Shown here: positions 8,218 to 17,029 of the stretch, in pieces
How the letters are laid out: each line of letters opens with the position of its first letter
Position numbering within the stretch: position 1 is the first letter of the stretch
DNA from: Desulfatiglans anilini DSM 4660
GTDB taxonomy: Bacteria; Desulfobacterota; DSM-4660; Desulfatiglandales; Desulfatiglandaceae
DNA: 64,000 nucleotides
Assembly: GCF_000422285.1 (NCBI RefSeq)
Contig: NZ_AULM01000004.1
Coordinates: 62,001 to 126,000 of the forward strand
Direction: 5' to 3'
Made by a program: the position numbers and the translations under genes
Notes under the pieces: model-generated
The model's input: only the letters and a program-made list of their open reading frames with translations
Told to the model about the DNA's origin: nothing
Database searches by the model: none

Positions 8218-9102
8218 TCAGACCCGCTCGATCCTTTCCCAGCCCCAAAGCCCATAGGGCTTGAACAGAAGAAACACCGCCATGAAGGCGAAGGGTACGA
8301 TCTCCTTTACGCCGCCGGGGAAATATTCGTCGAGATAGGTCCCGGCAAAGTTCTGGAGGAGCCCGATGACGATGCCGCCGACGATCGCCCCCGGCACCGA
8401 ATTCAGGCCGCCGAGTACAACGGCCGGTAGAACCAGCAGGCCCAGATACCCCACCGACATATTGATTCCGTTGATATTTCCAAGCAGCGCCCCTCCCACT
8501 CCGGCGCTCATGAAGGCGATGGCCCAGGCCGCGGCATAAACGAACCTCGCACTCACACCGAGCGACAACGCGGCGGTCTCGTCATCCGCAGTAGCCTGCA
8601 TCGACAGACCCCACCGGGTGTACTTGAAGAAGGCCACAAAGACGATTAGCAACAGGATGGCCAGAATGAACGACCACAGATAAACGGGGGAAACCTTCAA
8701 AAAACCGATGCTGATGGGCTGGATCGAAAAAACGGGCGGGGTGAAAACGCGGGTATCCGTGGCCCATATGAACTGCACCACGCCTTTGAAAAAAAAGGAC
8801 AATCCCACCGTCACCATGATGACAGCCAGGATCGGCTCGCCAATGAGCTTATCGAGGAAGATCCGCTCCGTCAGGATTCCAAGGATGATTCCCACTAAGA
8901 GCGTCAGGATGACAGCCAGGATAAATGGAATCCCAAGATTATAAAAAGTCAGTGAGACGTAAGCGCCGATGATCGTCAGTTCCCCCATGGCCAGGTTGAG
9001 GACGCCCGAACACTTGTAAATCAGTACCCAGCCCAGGGCCACCAGGGCATAGATCCCTCCGACCATGACTCCTGTCGTCAACGTCATCAAGAAAAGTTCC
9101 AT
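8218..9102 (-). CDS. livH: Branched-chain-type ABC transporter permease (LivH family)
   Basis: A 294-residue inner-membrane permease, partner of LivM. It has about eight hydrophobic segments, with YALVALGWVLIYKCSGVLNL at the N-terminus, which is characteristic of LivH. The coupling segment TRWGLSMQATADDETAALSLG is in the expected place. A very good site, AGGAGGAGG, precedes the ATG at 9102. It starts eight bases after the stop codon of the acyl-CoA synthetase, which shows that the ligase is a true operon member. Confidence 0.93.
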   Translation of the reverse strand: MELFLMTLTTGVMVGGIYALVALGWVLIYKCSGVLNLAMGELTIIGAYVSLTFYNLGIPFILAVILTLLVGIILGILTERIFLDKLIGEPILAVIMVTVGLSFFFKGVVQFIWATDTRVFTPPVFSIQPISIGFLKVSPVYLWSFILAILLLIVFVAFFKYTRWGLSMQATADDETAALSLGVSARFVYAAAWAIAFMSAGVGGALLGNINGINMSVGYLGLLVLPAVVLGGLNSVPGAIVGGIVIGLLQNFAGTYLDEYFPGGVKEIVPFAFMAVFLLFKPYGLWGWERIERV

Positions 9103-9110
9103 ACCTCCTC

Positions 9111-11033
9111 CTAAAGGCTGACCCTTTGGATACGCAGATCCGTTTTGATGCGCTGTTCCCTGCCATCTTCGTAGGTGATGGTCGTATCCATATGGACGAC
9201 GTCGTCATCGGAATAGAGCCCATTGACGATATCCTTATACCGGTTTTCAACGAACGCGCGTTTGAGCTTGCTCGTGCGCGTCAACTCCTCATCGTCCGCA
9301 TCGAATGCCTTGTAGAGATTGACGAACTTGTGGATCTTCGCAGGCCCGGGAAGGTCCTTGTTGGACTCCTCGATCTGTTTCTGAACGAGATCATAAACCT
9401 CCGGTTTTTGAGAAAGCTCCGTATAGCTCGTATAGTTGAGCTTCCGTTCATCGGCCCATTTGCCCACCACCGCGTAGTCGATGCACATGACGGCGGCCAC
9501 ATAAGGGCGCTTGTCTCCGATCACCCACGCCTCCTGGATAAAGGGGCTGAACTTGAGCCGCGTCTCGAGGTATTGGGGCGAGAAGGGGCGTCCGTCGTTG
9601 AGCGTCATGACATCCTTCGAACGGTCGAAGACCACCAGATGCCCGTCCTCGTCGATGAACCCGCGGTCTCCCGAATAGAGCCAGCCGTCCACCAGCGTCT
9701 TGCGCGTGGCCTCATCGTTCTTGTAATACCCCAGGAAGACGGAGGGGCTGCGGGAGAGGATCTCGCCCTCCTCCGTAATCTTCACCTCGGTATCCGGTAT
9801 CGGTGTCCCCACCGTGTCGAACTTGATGTCGCCGTCCCGGTGCACGATCGAGATGCCCGCGATCTCCGTCTGGCCGTAGATCTGCTTCAGATTGACACCC
9901 AGGGCGTGGAAGAACCGGAAATGATCCGGCCCCATGGCGGCGCCCCCGGTATAGGCGTGCCGAAGGCGCGACATGCCCAGATGATCTTTCAGCTTCTTCT
10001 GCATGGCGGCATAGGCGATCCACTGCAGCAGTTTCAGATGCCAGGGTATAGGCTCCTTTTCGAAGTGCATGTTGGCGACCTTGTAGCCCACCTTGGTCGA
10101 GAATCCGTAAATTTTACGTTTGATCCATGTCGAATCGATATACTTGACCTGCACCTTGCGGGTCATCCCTTCATAGAGGCGCGGAGGTGCAAACATGACG
10201 TGCGGTCCGATCTCGCGGATGTTCTCCTGGGCGGTCTCGGGCTCTTCGGGGAAATTGATGGTGAAGCCCACCTGAAGGCCGCACGAAATCGACATCATCT
10301 GCTCCCCGATCCATGCGAACGGGAGATAGGACACGAAGTCGTCGGTGTCATAGCAGGGGTCCACGGACATGAGGTTCTGCCCCATGGTCAGCATGTTCCA
10401 GTGGGAAAGCAGCGCGCCTTTCGGCAGGGCGGTCGTCCCCGAGGTATAAAAAAGGAGGCACACATCATCGCCGTGTCCCTCCTCTATGACCCTCTCGAAC
10501 AATCCGGGGTCTTCTTTGTCGAGCTGTCGACCCAGTTCCTGGACCCGGGGGATGCTCATCAGAAAGTCCTGATCGTAATTCCGCATCCCCTTCGGATCGT
10601 CCCACAACACCCAGCGCAGCTTCGGGCAGGCATCTTTGATGGCCAGGGCCTTGTCAACCTCTTCCTGCGTCTCCCCGACGAAGAACGTGGCGTCCGAGTG
10701 ATCGATGATGTATTTCACCTCTTCCATCATGCAGTCCTGGAAGAGCCAGACCGCAATCCCGCCCGCGCAGAGAGCCGCCATCTCCGCCCAGAGGCCCTCG
10801 GGCCGGTTGTCGCCGATCATCGCGACCTTGTCGCCCCGCTTCAGCCCCATCTTCACCATACCGAGGCTGAGATACTTGACGTTGTCATAATAATCCTGCC
10901 ATGTGAAAGGCCGCCAGATGCCGAATTCCTTCTCCCGCATGGCCACCTTGCCGCTGCCGTAACGCTTGCACTGGCTCGAGAAGAGCTTGGGGATAGTCAG
11001 ATTCTTGGTTATTTCTATCCCGGTTCCATTCAT
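9111..11033 (-). CDS. Long-chain acyl-CoA synthetase (AMP-forming), FadD15-like
   Basis: A 640-residue adenylate-forming ligase activating a carboxylic acid to its CoA thioester. The P-loop reads YTSGTTALPKG (about residue 200), then YGQTEIAG (about 395), YSGDRGFIDEDGHL and DRSKDVMTLNDGRPFSPQYL. The size and the gap before the C-terminal domain match the large long-chain/bubblegum-type class rather than benzoate-CoA ligases. It lies between livG and livH, with eight-base spacers on both sides and GAGGAG before the ATG, so it is co-transcribed with the importer. Import coupled to activation is the natural reading. Fatty acids, phenylalkanoic acids and aromatic acids all remain possible. Confidence 0.92.
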   Translation of the reverse strand: MNGTGIEITKNLTIPKLFSSQCKRYGSGKVAMREKEFGIWRPFTWQDYYDNVKYLSLGMVKMGLKRGDKVAMIGDNRPEGLWAEMAALCAGGIAVWLFQDCMMEEVKYIIDHSDATFFVGETQEEVDKALAIKDACPKLRWVLWDDPKGMRNYDQDFLMSIPRVQELGRQLDKEDPGLFERVIEEGHGDDVCLLFYTSGTTALPKGALLSHWNMLTMGQNLMSVDPCYDTDDFVSYLPFAWIGEQMMSISCGLQVGFTINFPEEPETAQENIREIGPHVMFAPPRLYEGMTRKVQVKYIDSTWIKRKIYGFSTKVGYKVANMHFEKEPIPWHLKLLQWIAYAAMQKKLKDHLGMSRLRHAYTGGAAMGPDHFRFFHALGVNLKQIYGQTEIAGISIVHRDGDIKFDTVGTPIPDTEVKITEEGEILSRSPSVFLGYYKNDEATRKTLVDGWLYSGDRGFIDEDGHLVVFDRSKDVMTLNDGRPFSPQYLETRLKFSPFIQEAWVIGDKRPYVAAVMCIDYAVVGKWADERKLNYTSYTELSQKPEVYDLVQKQIEESNKDLPGPAKIHKFVNLYKAFDADDEELTRTSKLKRAFVENRYKDIVNGLYSDDDVVHMDTTITYEDGREQRIKTDLRIQRVSL

Positions 11034-11041
11034 AATCTCCT

Positions 11042-11863
11042 CTACCTCCGTGTGGAATACAGGTCCTCTTCACCCAGATATGCTTTGACGACCTCGGGAT
11101 TCTTCTGCACCTTCTCAGGCGGACCGTCCGTGATCTGATTGCCGAAGTTCAACACGAACACATTGTGGGAGATGTCCATGACGACCCCCATGTCGTGCTC
11201 CACCAGGATGCAGGTGATCTTCCAGCGCTTTTCTTCGTTGATATCCAGGATGAAGCGGGCCATGTCCTCCACTTCTTCGAGGTTCAGACCCGCCAGGGGT
11301 TCGTCCAGCAGGAGCAGCTCCGGGTTGAGCGCGAGGGCCCGACCCAGCTCCACCCGTTTTTGCAGGCCGTAAGGCAGCATATGAACGGTTTTATCGCGAA
11401 TGCTCTCGATCTCGAGCAGATCGATGATTTCTTCTTCGATGAATTGCCTGTTCTCCAATTCCTCCCGCTTCGTCTTGCCGAGGTAGACCGAACCGCTGAG
11501 GATGCCCGATTTCAAATGGATGTGCCGGCCGAGGCGGATATTGTCGAGAACGGTCATCCCCCCGAAAAGCTCGATCTTCTGGAACGTGCGTGAGAGTCCC
11601 AGTGCGGCACGCTGGTGGGGTTTGAGATCGTTGATCCGTTCGCCTTTCAGATAGATGTTCCCCTTCTGAGGGTGATACAGGCCGTTGATGCAGTTCATCA
11701 TCACCGTTTTGCCGGCCCCGTTCGGACCGATGATCGAGTGGATCTCGCCCTTCTTCACCTCCAGGTTGACACCTGCCAGTGCAGCCACCTTGCCAAAGTG
11801 CATGTGAACGTCTTCGAGCTTCAAAAGGGTGTCGCCTTCCTTGAGCTCCCCAACTTGAACCAT
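11042..11863 (-). CDS. livG: Branched-chain-type ABC transporter ATP-binding protein (LivG family), first gene of operon
   Basis: A 273-residue ATPase. Walker A is GPNGAGKT, the signature is LPYGLQKRVELGRAL (the LivG variant of LSGGQ), and Walker B is LLLLDEPLAGL. The long insert after GLSRTFQKIELF is typical of LivG. ATG at 11863 is chosen because GGAGG lies nine bases upstream and the sequence before it contains the promoter; an in-frame TTG at 11998 is part of the -35 box. The operon order is livG, ligase, livH, livM, binding protein, livF and probably the lipoprotein. Confidence 0.93.
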   Translation of the reverse strand: MVQVGELKEGDTLLKLEDVHMHFGKVAALAGVNLEVKKGEIHSIIGPNGAGKTVMMNCINGLYHPQKGNIYLKGERINDLKPHQRAALGLSRTFQKIELFGGMTVLDNIRLGRHIHLKSGILSGSVYLGKTKREELENRQFIEEEIIDLLEIESIRDKTVHMLPYGLQKRVELGRALALNPELLLLDEPLAGLNLEEVEDMARFILDINEEKRWKITCILVEHDMGVVMDISHNVFVLNFGNQITDGPPEKVQKNPEVVKAYLGEEDLYSTRR

Positions 11864-11969
11864 GTCGCTCGGCCTCCGTATTGGAAAAGAAGTTGCTAAG
11901 TCAAGCAAAGAAATGAGGGAAAGATGGTTGGATGGAACAGGATCGATCAACGCCAGCAATGCGCTTTTA

Positions 11970-11998
11970 CTCTTACTCGGTCGGGCGTTTCTTGTCAA
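11970..11998 (-). promoter_or_regulatory. Sigma-70-type promoter of the liv operon
   Basis: On the minus strand TTGACA (11998-11993) and TAAGAG (11975-11970) are separated by 17 bases. Transcription would start about 100 bases before the livG ATG. The rest of the 11864-12085 gap is AT-rich and carries no gene. Confidence 0.65.
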
Positions 11999-12085
11999 CC
12001 CTGTTTGATAAAAAGAAATTTTTCACAAAAAGACTAAAATCATGGTAAATCGATTGGAAGAAATATGCTTTAACGCAAATATCAT

Positions 12086-13255
12086 TTATAAAATACCCAT
12101 TCTTACCTCTGGAAAGAAATTTTTCCTGCACTGCGCTAAAAAATACTCATCTGTCATGCCGGCGAGAAAATCACGGACGATGCCGGCCGGAGGCGTCCTT
12201 TCCCGGTATTCGGGTGACATCCCCTCCAAATAGGCACGATGGATCTCCGATGGCTCGTTGCCCTCTTCCAGGTCCCGAAGATATCGATCGAACATCAATT
12301 CAAACATGATCTTTATCTTCGGCGTCTGTTCCTTGACGAGCGGATTCTGGTAGATCGCTTCGTGGTTGAAGGCCTTCAGGCGCTGCAGCGCCTCCCCCAC
12401 CGCGTCGCTGAAGCGTATGAAAGGCTGGTCCAGGCTGTGCGCCGCCAGGTCTTCGACCAGGGTGTAAACGATGGTTCCATTGGTGTTTCCGAGGATATGT
12501 ACGCAGTCTCCCGGCAGGTCCTCCCGCCGGATCAGGCCGAGCCGGATGGCGTCCTCGATGTCCCGGCCGATGTAGCTGATGGTATCCGCAAGCCGCACGA
12601 CACAGCCCTCGAGGGTCATCGGCCAGATATCCCGCTTCGGGTCCATGCGTTTGAGCTGCATCTCCTCGTCCAGACGTTCGAAGCTCTTGCCTGTCAACGG
12701 TTCCAGGGCGTTTGTGTGCAGTTCCCCGTTGTGGCAGAAAATGCCGTCCAGCACCTGCAGAGCTAAATTCCAGCCCCGGCCCTTCCGCTCGATGCTCTGC
12801 AGGAAACGGACGCTTTGCAGGCTGTGTTGAAAAGTGCCGATGCCGTGCGCCTCGCAGAGGGCGGACAAAAACGCCTCCCCATCGTGTCCGAAAGGTGCAT
12901 GCCCGATGTCATGCCCGAGGGCGATGGCCTCGATCAAGTCCTCGTTCAAACGGAGGAGACGTCCGATGGTGCGCGCAATCTTCGATACCAGCTGAACATG
13001 GAGCACTCGGTGGGTTATGTGGTCGTTCTTGACCAGATAAAATACCTGGGTCTTGTCGATGTAGCGCGAGTACGCCAGCGAATGAAGGATTCGATCCGTA
13101 TCGACCGAAAAAAACTGACGATGCCCGAGCAGGGTATCCTCATCGGGGCGCCTCCTCACCGCCTCCGAACTCAGGCAGGCCCAGTGCGAAAACCTTTTCC
13201 TCTCGGCCTCGTCCAAGGCCCTGCGTATATGCAGTAGACGTTCGCTCGATCTCAA
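12086..13255 (-). CDS. dgt: Deoxyguanosinetriphosphate triphosphohydrolase-like HD protein
   Basis: A dNTPase of the HD superfamily, releasing triphosphate from deoxynucleoside triphosphates and so controlling dNTP pools. The metal-binding histidines and aspartates appear in ITHRVLH and in GHDIGHAPFGHDGE, with a later ADTISYIGRDIEDA segment. The protein is 389 residues, the size of the shorter bacterial class. The start is TTG at 13255, with GGGAGG about 12 bases upstream; no ATG in frame fits. It lies 26 bases after a small unknown gene and reads the same way. Confidence 0.88.
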   Translation of the reverse strand: MRSSERLLHIRRALDEAERKRFSHWACLSSEAVRRRPDEDTLLGHRQFFSVDTDRILHSLAYSRYIDKTQVFYLVKNDHITHRVLHVQLVSKIARTIGRLLRLNEDLIEAIALGHDIGHAPFGHDGEAFLSALCEAHGIGTFQHSLQSVRFLQSIERKGRGWNLALQVLDGIFCHNGELHTNALEPLTGKSFERLDEEMQLKRMDPKRDIWPMTLEGCVVRLADTISYIGRDIEDAIRLGLIRREDLPGDCVHILGNTNGTIVYTLVEDLAAHSLDQPFIRFSDAVGEALQRLKAFNHEAIYQNPLVKEQTPKIKIMFELMFDRYLRDLEEGNEPSEIHRAYLEGMSPEYRERTPPAGIVRDFLAGMTDEYFLAQCRKNFFPEVRMGIL

Positions 13256-13281
13256 AAAAACTCACCCTCCCATCCGGCAGC

Positions 13282-13521
13282 TCAAGGTTTGATCGCTTTC
13301 CGGAACTCCTCGAAGACCCGTTTGCCGCGCTTCGAGACCACTTCGCGGGCGTTGGCGACAACCTCTCCCGCCCGCTCCCGGAGGGAAGCCTCCTCAGGCA
13401 CCTGCTTGCCCTCCTTCTCGTAGCGCCAGCGCAGGAGCCGCTCCGTCCATTTGATCTCTTTTTCCTTCAAGGCCTCCTTGAGAACCGTTTTCAGATCCTT
13501 CTCGCTCTTACCCGGTGCCAT
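13282..13521 (-). CDS. Small charged protein of unknown function
   Basis: A 79-residue, highly charged and probably helical protein (many Lys, Glu and Arg), with an ERLLRWRYEKEGK segment near the middle and no cysteines or membrane segment. ATG at 13521 with AAGGGGG upstream is chosen; the frame extends to 13590, but that part is derived from the intergenic repeat at 13541-13656. I do not recognise a family. The only context is its place just upstream of dgt. Confidence 0.55.
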   Translation of the reverse strand: MAPGKSEKDLKTVLKEALKEKEIKWTERLLRWRYEKEGKQVPEEASLRERAGEVVANAREVVSKRGKRVFEEFRKAIKP

Positions 13522-13540
13522 AAACGCTGCCCCCTTTCGT

Positions 13541-13656
13541 ATTCCATCTCCGAAAATGGCTTTTTGGCCGATCCCGGCGTCAATCTGCACATTTGCTTGG
13601 ACGGCGGCCTACAGGTCGCCTCAATTCAAATATTTGATTTCATTGATCTTGGCAAA
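13541..13656 (+). repeat. Palindromic intergenic repeat A, copy 1 (right end replaced)
   Basis: This matches the left and central parts of the element best seen at 52513-52654: the TCCGAAAATGG start, a short T run, the GGCGTCAATCTGCAC segment, the central CCTACAGGTCGCC and the TTTGATTTCATTGAT segment. The usual right terminal repeat is missing; repeat B begins there. It lies upstream of a small leftward gene and about 400 bases upstream of rpsB. Confidence 0.8.
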
Positions 13657-13740
13657 TCGGAACCCGCCCCGGAGGGTGGGTCTGAGCACGCGAAGCGTGT
13701 GAAGAAACCGGGACCCGCCCCGGAGCGGTGGGCCAGGAAG
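13657..13740 (+). repeat. Hairpin-bearing tandem repeat B, copy 1
   Basis: One and a half units of about 51 bases. Each unit has CCCGCCCCGGAGGGTGGG followed by a small hairpin, CACGC-GAA-GCGTG. It follows repeat A directly. The same order and orientation recur at 32695-32975 and, on the other strand, at 35562-35747. Confidence 0.7.
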
Positions 13741-13948
13741 TGACTTTTTGCTTGCTGAAAAGATAGCTTTCTGTTAAGTAGTATCGTTTAAAGTTTTGGT
13801 TATCCTGACCCTTGATCGTTTACCACGCTCAGGGGCAGGAAGGGGAGCTTGTCAGAGACGGGCCGATGGTCCAAGGCGATCTATCCGGCCGGGGTCCAGT
13901 ATAGCAGGTCGTCTTTTCTGACTCAAGCTTCTCCGGAGGAAATCACAC

Positions 13949-14001
13949 GTCCGGGATATCGCCCGGTGCCCTGCATGATCGCGGGTCAAGACATCCCGGA
14001 C
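13949..14001 (+). promoter_or_regulatory. Structured leader of rpsB, possible S2 autoregulatory site
   Basis: About 250 bases upstream of rpsB are free of genes. They contain a perfect 9-bp stem, GTCCGGGAT (13949-13957) with ATCCCGGAC (13993-14001), enclosing GC-rich sequence that can fold further. Next to the ribosome binding site, GGAGA and TCTCC could pair. Ribosomal protein S2 controls its own mRNA leader in other proteobacteria; whether this stem does so here is inference. I could not settle a promoter: AT-rich sequence at 13741-13805 is the likely region. Confidence 0.4.
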
Positions 14002-14058
14002 CAGGAACCAACCGTGGCACGGAGACCTTAGCGGATCTCCACTGGAAGGAGGCGTTTT

Positions 14059-14898
14059 ATGGCTATCGTCAACATGAAGGAACTGCTGGAAGCCGGGGTG
14101 CACTTCGGGCACCAGACCAGGCGCTGGAACCCCAAAATGAAGCCTTACATCTTCGGGGCGCGCAATGGAATCCACATTATCGACCTGCAGAAGACCGTCC
14201 GGCTCTTCAAGACCACTTATGAGTTCGTTACGCGGACCGTGGCCGAGGGATATTCCGTCCTTTATGTCGGCACGAAGAAGCAGGCCCATGACTCCGTTAT
14301 CGAAGAGAGCGAACGGTGCGGGATGTTCAACGTCGTCAACCGGTGGCTCGGCGGTACGCTGACCAATTTTCAGACGATCACGAAAAGCATCGCCCGGCTC
14401 AAGGAACTGGAGGCCATGAAACGGGACGGTTCGATCAACCGGTACACGAAAAAAGAGGCCCTTCAGATGGAGAAAGAGCTGGCAAAGCTCGAGAAGAACC
14501 TCGGCGGCATCAAGGATATGGATGATCTGCCCGGCGCCGTGTTCATCGTGGACCCCAAGAAGGAACGGATTGCCGTCAAAGAGGCCCGCAAGCTGGGCAT
14601 CCCCGTAGTCGCCATCGCCGACACCAATTGTGATCCGGATGAGATCGATTTCATCATCCCGGGCAACGACGACGCTATCCGTGCCATCCGCCTGATCTGT
14701 TCCAAGATTGCAGACGCCTGCATCGAAGGGCACCGAATCGCCGAGGAACGATTGAAGGCCGAAGCAGAGATGCAGCAGAGCGAAGAAGGGGCGGTCGAGG
14801 AAGCGGAAAAACCGGAAAGCGAAGGAGGGCCCGAGGTCATCGTCATCCCGAAACGGGAAGAAACATCCGCCACCGAGCCCCCGGCAGCAGCGGAATAA
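14059..14898 (+). CDS. rpsB: 30S ribosomal protein S2
   Basis: Small-subunit ribosomal protein, 279 residues. The N-terminus [20 protein letters not shown] and the segment [14 protein letters not shown] are diagnostic, as are [18 protein letters not shown]-type residues near position 190. About 45 extra acidic, low-complexity residues at the C-terminus ([14 protein letters not shown]) go beyond the E. coli length of 241. The ATG has GAAGGAGG upstream. It heads the conserved rpsB-tsf-pyrH-frr cluster. Confidence 0.98.
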   Translation: MAIVNMKELLEAGVHFGHQTRRWNPKMKPYIFGARNGIHIIDLQKTVRLFKTTYEFVTRTVAEGYSVLYVGTKKQAHDSVIEESERCGMFNVVNRWLGGTLTNFQTITKSIARLKELEAMKRDGSINRYTKKEALQMEKELAKLEKNLGGIKDMDDLPGAVFIVDPKKERIAVKEARKLGIPVVAIADTNCDPDEIDFIIPGNDDAIRAIRLICSKIADACIEGHRIAEERLKAEAEMQQSEEGAVEEAEKPESEGGPEVIVIPKREETSATEPPAAAE

Positions 14899-14952
14899 AC
14901 GAGTCCGCCGGCCTGCCGGCACGTCATATTATCCATTCAGGGAGAAGGAACG

Positions 14953-15555
14953 TTGGAAATTACAGCATCGATGGTCAAGGATTTACGGGAGAAGACCGGC
15001 GTCGGCATGATGGACTGCAAAACGGCGCTGAAGGAGTGCAACGGCGACATGGAAAAGGCCGTCGATTACCTGCGCAAGAAGGGAATCGCCACGGCGCAAA
15101 AGCGGGGCGGCCGGGCGACATCCGCCGGCCAGGTCCAGGCCTATATCCACGGAGGGGGAAAAATCGGTGTTCTCGTCGAGGTCAATTGCGAAACCGATTT
15201 TACCGGTAAGACGGATGACTTTTCCGAGTTCGTAAAAGACGTCGCCATGCAGATCGCCGCCACCAATCCGGTCGCCATCGACAGGGAGCATGTCCCTGCG
15301 GACCTCCTGGCCCGGGAAAAGGAGATCTACGCCACCCAGGCCAAAGAATCCGGCAAACCGGATAAGGTGATCGAAAAGATCGTGGAAGGCAAACTGGCCA
15401 AATTCTATTCCGAGGCCTGCCTGCTGGAACAGCCGTTCGTCAAGAACACCGACCTGAAGATCCAGGACGTCCTGAATGAATTGATGGCCAAGACCGGCGA
15501 GAACATCCTCATCAGGCGCTTCAGCCGTTTTCAGCTGGGTGAATCGGATGAGTAA
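14953..15555 (+). CDS. tsf: Translation elongation factor Ts
   Basis: Nucleotide exchange factor for EF-Tu. The N-terminal UBA-like domain and the hallmark TGVGMMDCK (residues 16-24) are clear, followed by VEVNCETDF. At 200 residues it is the short form with one core subdomain, as in several Deltaproteobacteria and Thermus, rather than the 283-residue E. coli form. Translation starts at TTG (14953) with GGAGAAGG upstream. The stop codon overlaps the start of pyrH. Confidence 0.97.
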   Translation: MEITASMVKDLREKTGVGMMDCKTALKECNGDMEKAVDYLRKKGIATAQKRGGRATSAGQVQAYIHGGGKIGVLVEVNCETDFTGKTDDFSEFVKDVAMQIAATNPVAIDREHVPADLLAREKEIYATQAKESGKPDKVIEKIVEGKLAKFYSEACLLEQPFVKNTDLKIQDVLNELMAKTGENILIRRFSRFQLGESDE

Positions 15556-16279
15556 CCCCTTTCCCCAGGTCAAACGCATCCTGCTCAAACTGAGCGGCGA
15601 GGCTTTGATGGGGGATGATCCTTACGGCATCGACGCCCCGGTGCTGCAGACCGTCGCAGATGAGATCGCGGCGATCGGCCGGCTGGGGATCCAACTGGGG
15701 ATCGTCGTCGGAGGGGGCAACATTTTCAGAGGTCTGAAGGCCGGCCAACTCAACATCGGACGGGTCGCCGCCGACCATATGGGCATGCTTGCCACCGTCA
15801 TCAATACGATCGCACTGGCCGAGGCACTGAGGGCGCAGGGCTGCGAGGCCCGGATCCTCAGTGCCATCCAGATGGAGAGCATCACCGAACCCTTCAGCCG
15901 CGAGCGGGCGGTGGGCTACCTCGAAGGGGGAGCCATCGTCCATTTCTGCGCGGGAACCGGCAACCCGTTTTTCACCACGGATACGGCGGCCACTATCAGG
16001 GCCCTGGAAATAGATGCCGACGTCCTCCTCAAGGCGACCAAGGTGGACGGGGTCTATGACGCCGATCCGGTCATCCACCCCGAGGCGAGATTTTTCGGGC
16101 GCCTGACCCACCGTGAGGTCCTGGAAAAAAACCTGAGGGTCATGGATATGACGGCGATATCCCTCGCGATGGAGCACGGGCTTCAGATCGCCGTCTTCAA
16201 TCTGCGCAAGCCCGGTAATATAGAGCGGTTCATCCGGGGAGAGCCCGTCGGCACGCTTATCACAGGAGAGAAGACATGA
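15548..16279 (+). CDS. pyrH: Uridylate kinase
   Basis: UMP kinase of the amino acid kinase fold, making UDP. Motifs: KLSGEAL near the N-terminus, GGGNIFRG, GTGNPFFTTDTAA and the ATKVDGVYDADP segment. ATG at 15548 starts inside the end of tsf (ATGAGTAA overlaps by eight bases), which suggests translational coupling. The product is 243 residues, normal for the family. Confidence 0.97.
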   Translation: MSNPFPQVKRILLKLSGEALMGDDPYGIDAPVLQTVADEIAAIGRLGIQLGIVVGGGNIFRGLKAGQLNIGRVAADHMGMLATVINTIALAEALRAQGCEARILSAIQMESITEPFSRERAVGYLEGGAIVHFCAGTGNPFFTTDTAATIRALEIDADVLLKATKVDGVYDADPVIHPEARFFGRLTHREVLEKNLRVMDMTAISLAMEHGLQIAVFNLRKPGNIERFIRGEPVGTLITGEKT

Positions 16280-16833
16280 TCGATGAAATCCTTACCGAAC
16301 TCCGGCAGAAAATGAACAAGTCCGTCGAATCGCTCCAGAAGGATTTCAAACGCATCCGGACGGGGCGTGCATCCGGCGCCCTGCTCGAAGGGATCAAGGT
16401 AGACTGCTACGAGACCCAGATGCCCCTCGATCAGGTGGCATCCATTTCGATACCGGAAAGCCGTCTCATCACTATTCAGCCATGGGACAAATCGATCACG
16501 CCCAACATCGAAAAGGCCATTCTCAAATCGGAATTGGGCCTGACGCCTTTGAACGACGGCAAGCTCATCCGGATCTCCATCCCCCCGCTGACCGAGGAAA
16601 GACGCAAAGAACTGGCCAAACTGGCGCGCAAGATGTCGGAGGAGAACAAGATCGCGATCCGCAATCAACGGCGCGAGGCCAATGACTTGTTGAAGGAGAT
16701 GAAGAACGAGAAGGAGATCTCCGAAGACGAGATGTACCGGGCCCAGGAACAGGTCCAGAAGGTGACCGATGAATTCATCAGCGCCATAGATGACGTCACC
16801 TCGGCCAAGGAAAAGGAGATCATGGAATTTTAG
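16276..16833 (+). CDS. frr: Ribosome recycling factor
   Basis: Splits post-termination ribosomes together with EF-G. It is 185 residues, the standard length, with the two long helices of domain I and the family segment RTGRASGALLEGIKVDCY, plus ISIPPLTEERRKELAK. The ATG overlaps the pyrH stop by four bases (ATGA). An intergenic repeat follows before uppS. Confidence 0.98.
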   Translation: MIDEILTELRQKMNKSVESLQKDFKRIRTGRASGALLEGIKVDCYETQMPLDQVASISIPESRLITIQPWDKSITPNIEKAILKSELGLTPLNDGKLIRISIPPLTEERRKELAKLARKMSEENKIAIRNQRREANDLLKEMKNEKEISEDEMYRAQEQVQKVTDEFISAIDDVTSAKEKEIMEF

Positions 16834-16835
16834 CC

Positions 16836-17004
16836 GGTTTCCATCCGGAAATGGTCTTTTTTGCCCATCTCGGCGCCAATCTGCCTGTTTGCTTGCGCGG
16901 CGACCCGCAGACCGCCGCCGCACAAGCGCTTGATTTCTTTGATGTTGAAAAGAAATCCTCATTTCCGGATGGGAAAGTGGATTCTACCGGGAAATCATTT
17001 TCCG
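16836..17004 (+). repeat. Palindromic intergenic repeat A, copy 2, inside the rpsB-ihfA cluster
   Basis: A near-complete copy. The left end GGTTTCCATCCGGAAATGG is mirrored by CTCATTTCCGGATGGGAAA at 16950-16968, and the extension GATTCTACCGGGAAATCATTTTCC follows. It fills the whole gap between frr and uppS, ending about 25 bases before the uppS start, so it will be transcribed if the cluster is one operon. The centre (GGCGACCCGCAGACCGCCGCC) is somewhat decayed. Confidence 0.85.
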
Positions 17005-17029
17005 TCCTTTTTGCACCCCTCGGGATACC

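Noticed and set aside
9126-11138. 670-codon plus-strand frame opposite the acyl-CoA synthetase
   Set aside because: It is antisense to a well-supported enzyme with clear motifs; its translation has the His/Asp/Arg-rich look of an antisense shadow and no domain.
13541-13740. Possible CRISPR array from repeated hairpin units
   Set aside because: The B units are contiguous with no unique spacers, only one to three units occur, and no cas genes are present.
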